Assembly: GCF_000746095.1 (NCBI RefSeq)
Contig: NZ_JQKP01000011.1
Location: forward strand, 1 to 64,000
DNA: 64,000 nt
Direction of reading: 5' to 3'
From: Ferriphaselus sp. R-1
GTDB taxonomy: Bacteria > Pseudomonadota > Gammaproteobacteria > Burkholderiales > Gallionellaceae
Made by a program: the position numbers and the translations under genes. Under the pieces are notes generated by a model. The model saw only the letters and a program-made list of their open reading frames with translations, made no database searches and had not been told where the DNA came from. Positions 63,446 to 64,000 of the stretch are shown here, one piece after another. Each line of letters opens with the position of its first letter. Within the stretch, counting starts at the first letter, position 1.

Positions 63446-64000
63446 TCAGGCCGCGCCGCCGGCCAGAACCGAGAATCGCTCTATCGGCACTGGTCTGCCG
63501 AACAGATAACCCTGATAGGCACGACAGCCGCGCTGCTCAAGGAACGCCCGCTGCACCTCGGTCTCCACCCCCTCGGCGATCACCTCCAGACCGAGGTTGT
63601 GTGCCATCGCGATGATGGTCTGCACGATGGCTGCATCGTTCGGGTCGGTGGCGATGTCGCGCACGAAGGACTGGTCGATCTTGATCTGGTCCAGCGGCAG
63701 ACGCTTGAGATAGATCAGCGATGAATAGCCCGTGCCGAAATCGTCCATCGAAAAACGCACGCCCAGGGATTTGAGTTCGCCCATCTTGCGTATCGTCTCC
63801 TCGACGTTCTCCAGCACCATGCTCTCCGTCAGCTCCAGTTCCAGCCTGGTCGGATCGGCCCCCGTGCGCACCAGCACGGCATGTACTTGCGCAACAAAAT
63901 CCGGCTGATGGAACTGTTTGGCACTGACATTGACCGCCAGACGCAGATGGCTGGTGGCCGCATCGCCCTGCCAGGCCACCAGTTGCTGGCAAGCCGTGTC
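63446..64000 (-). CDS. EAL-domain c-di-GMP phosphodiesterase (5' part outside window)
   Basis: C-terminal ~184 residues of an EAL domain; the frame is open to the right edge, so the start and any sensor domains are missing. Visible blocks: LRLAVNVSAKQFHQPDF, LELELTESMVLEN, MDDFGTGYSSLIYLKRLPLD, KIDQSFVRD, VIAEGVET and RGCRAYQGYLFGRPVP. Catalytic residues in this part (ELTES Glu, DD, KID Lys, EGVE Glu) are intact, so it is probably active or at least binds c-di-GMP. Often such proteins also carry PAS and GGDEF domains further upstream. Confidence 0.9.
   Translation of the reverse strand, partial: DTACQQLVAWQGDAATSHLRLAVNVSAKQFHQPDFVAQVHAVLVRTGADPTRLELELTESMVLENVEETIRKMGELKSLGVRFSMDDFGTGYSSLIYLKRLPLDQIKIDQSFVRDIATDPNDAAIVQTIIAMAHNLGLEVIAEGVETEVQRAFLEQRGCRAYQGYLFGRPVPIERFSVLAGGAA

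Overview
The window reads as one chromosomal segment of a GC-rich betaproteobacterium. The FlhDC flagellar master regulator, the motAB-che layout, the metX-metW pair, GlnRS, and the mix of redox-type chemoreceptors and c-di-GMP enzymes all fit. The overall look suggests a Nitrosomonadales/Gallionellaceae-type organism; that placement is an inference, because no rRNA gene is present. No tRNA, rRNA, CRISPR array or intact insertion sequence was seen.

Layout. 1-15750, all on the minus strand: flhD-flhC, then a long motility/chemotaxis operon motA-motB-MCP(heme c)-cheV-cheV-cheY-cheZ-cheA-MCP-cheY-cheA-cheW-MCP. A sigma-28 (FliA-type) promoter lies before motA and another before flhD. The flhD leader holds a strong RNA hairpin and a segment complementary to the flhD ribosome binding site. 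16066-18198: an unidentified EF-hand-containing membrane protein. 18302-24731, plus strand: a heavy-metal RND efflux operon (small exported protein, adaptor, pump, DUF3240-like protein, TolC-like protein, SemiSWEET-like protein). 24743-30400, minus strand: HDOD protein, PII protein GlnB, a repeat-rich stretch, an AT-rich lipoprotein gene, aroC and a TPR protein. 30571-34525, plus strand: glnS, a universal stress protein, a small membrane protein and cysS. 34597-41041, minus strand: a c-di-GMP enzyme with YfiR and a TonB receptor, then an ABC exporter. 41439-45797, minus strand: a tightly overlapping operon of thermostable-hemolysin-like protein, AMP-ligase, haem-oxygenase-like diiron protein, SDR and TPR protein. 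45887-52181, minus strand: pabB, patatin-like lipoprotein, hexose-6-phosphate mutarotase, dacB and bioA. 52376-55527, plus strand: an HNH-like protein, endolysin, holin and PhoD-like phosphatase, which looks like a domesticated lysis cassette. 55524-58889, minus strand: metX-metW-ampG-hypothetical, behind a SAM-II riboswitch with terminator. 59090-63417, plus strand: an MFS transporter and uvrA. The right edge cuts an EAL-domain gene.

How the parts work together. FlhDC would switch on flagellar genes including FliA, and FliA would then drive motA-che and, unusually, a transcript from the flhDC leader that could close the flhD ribosome binding site: a possible negative feedback loop. Methionine synthesis genes appear to be controlled by SAM through transcription attenuation.

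Palindromic dispersed repeats are frequent between genes, and two sit in frame inside housekeeping genes (cysS and bioA). The strongest leads are the flhDC leader, the SAM-II attenuator, the hemolysin-like/AMP-ligase/diiron operon, the holin-endolysin-PhoD cassette, the heme-c chemoreceptor and the aromatic repeat linker in CheA.
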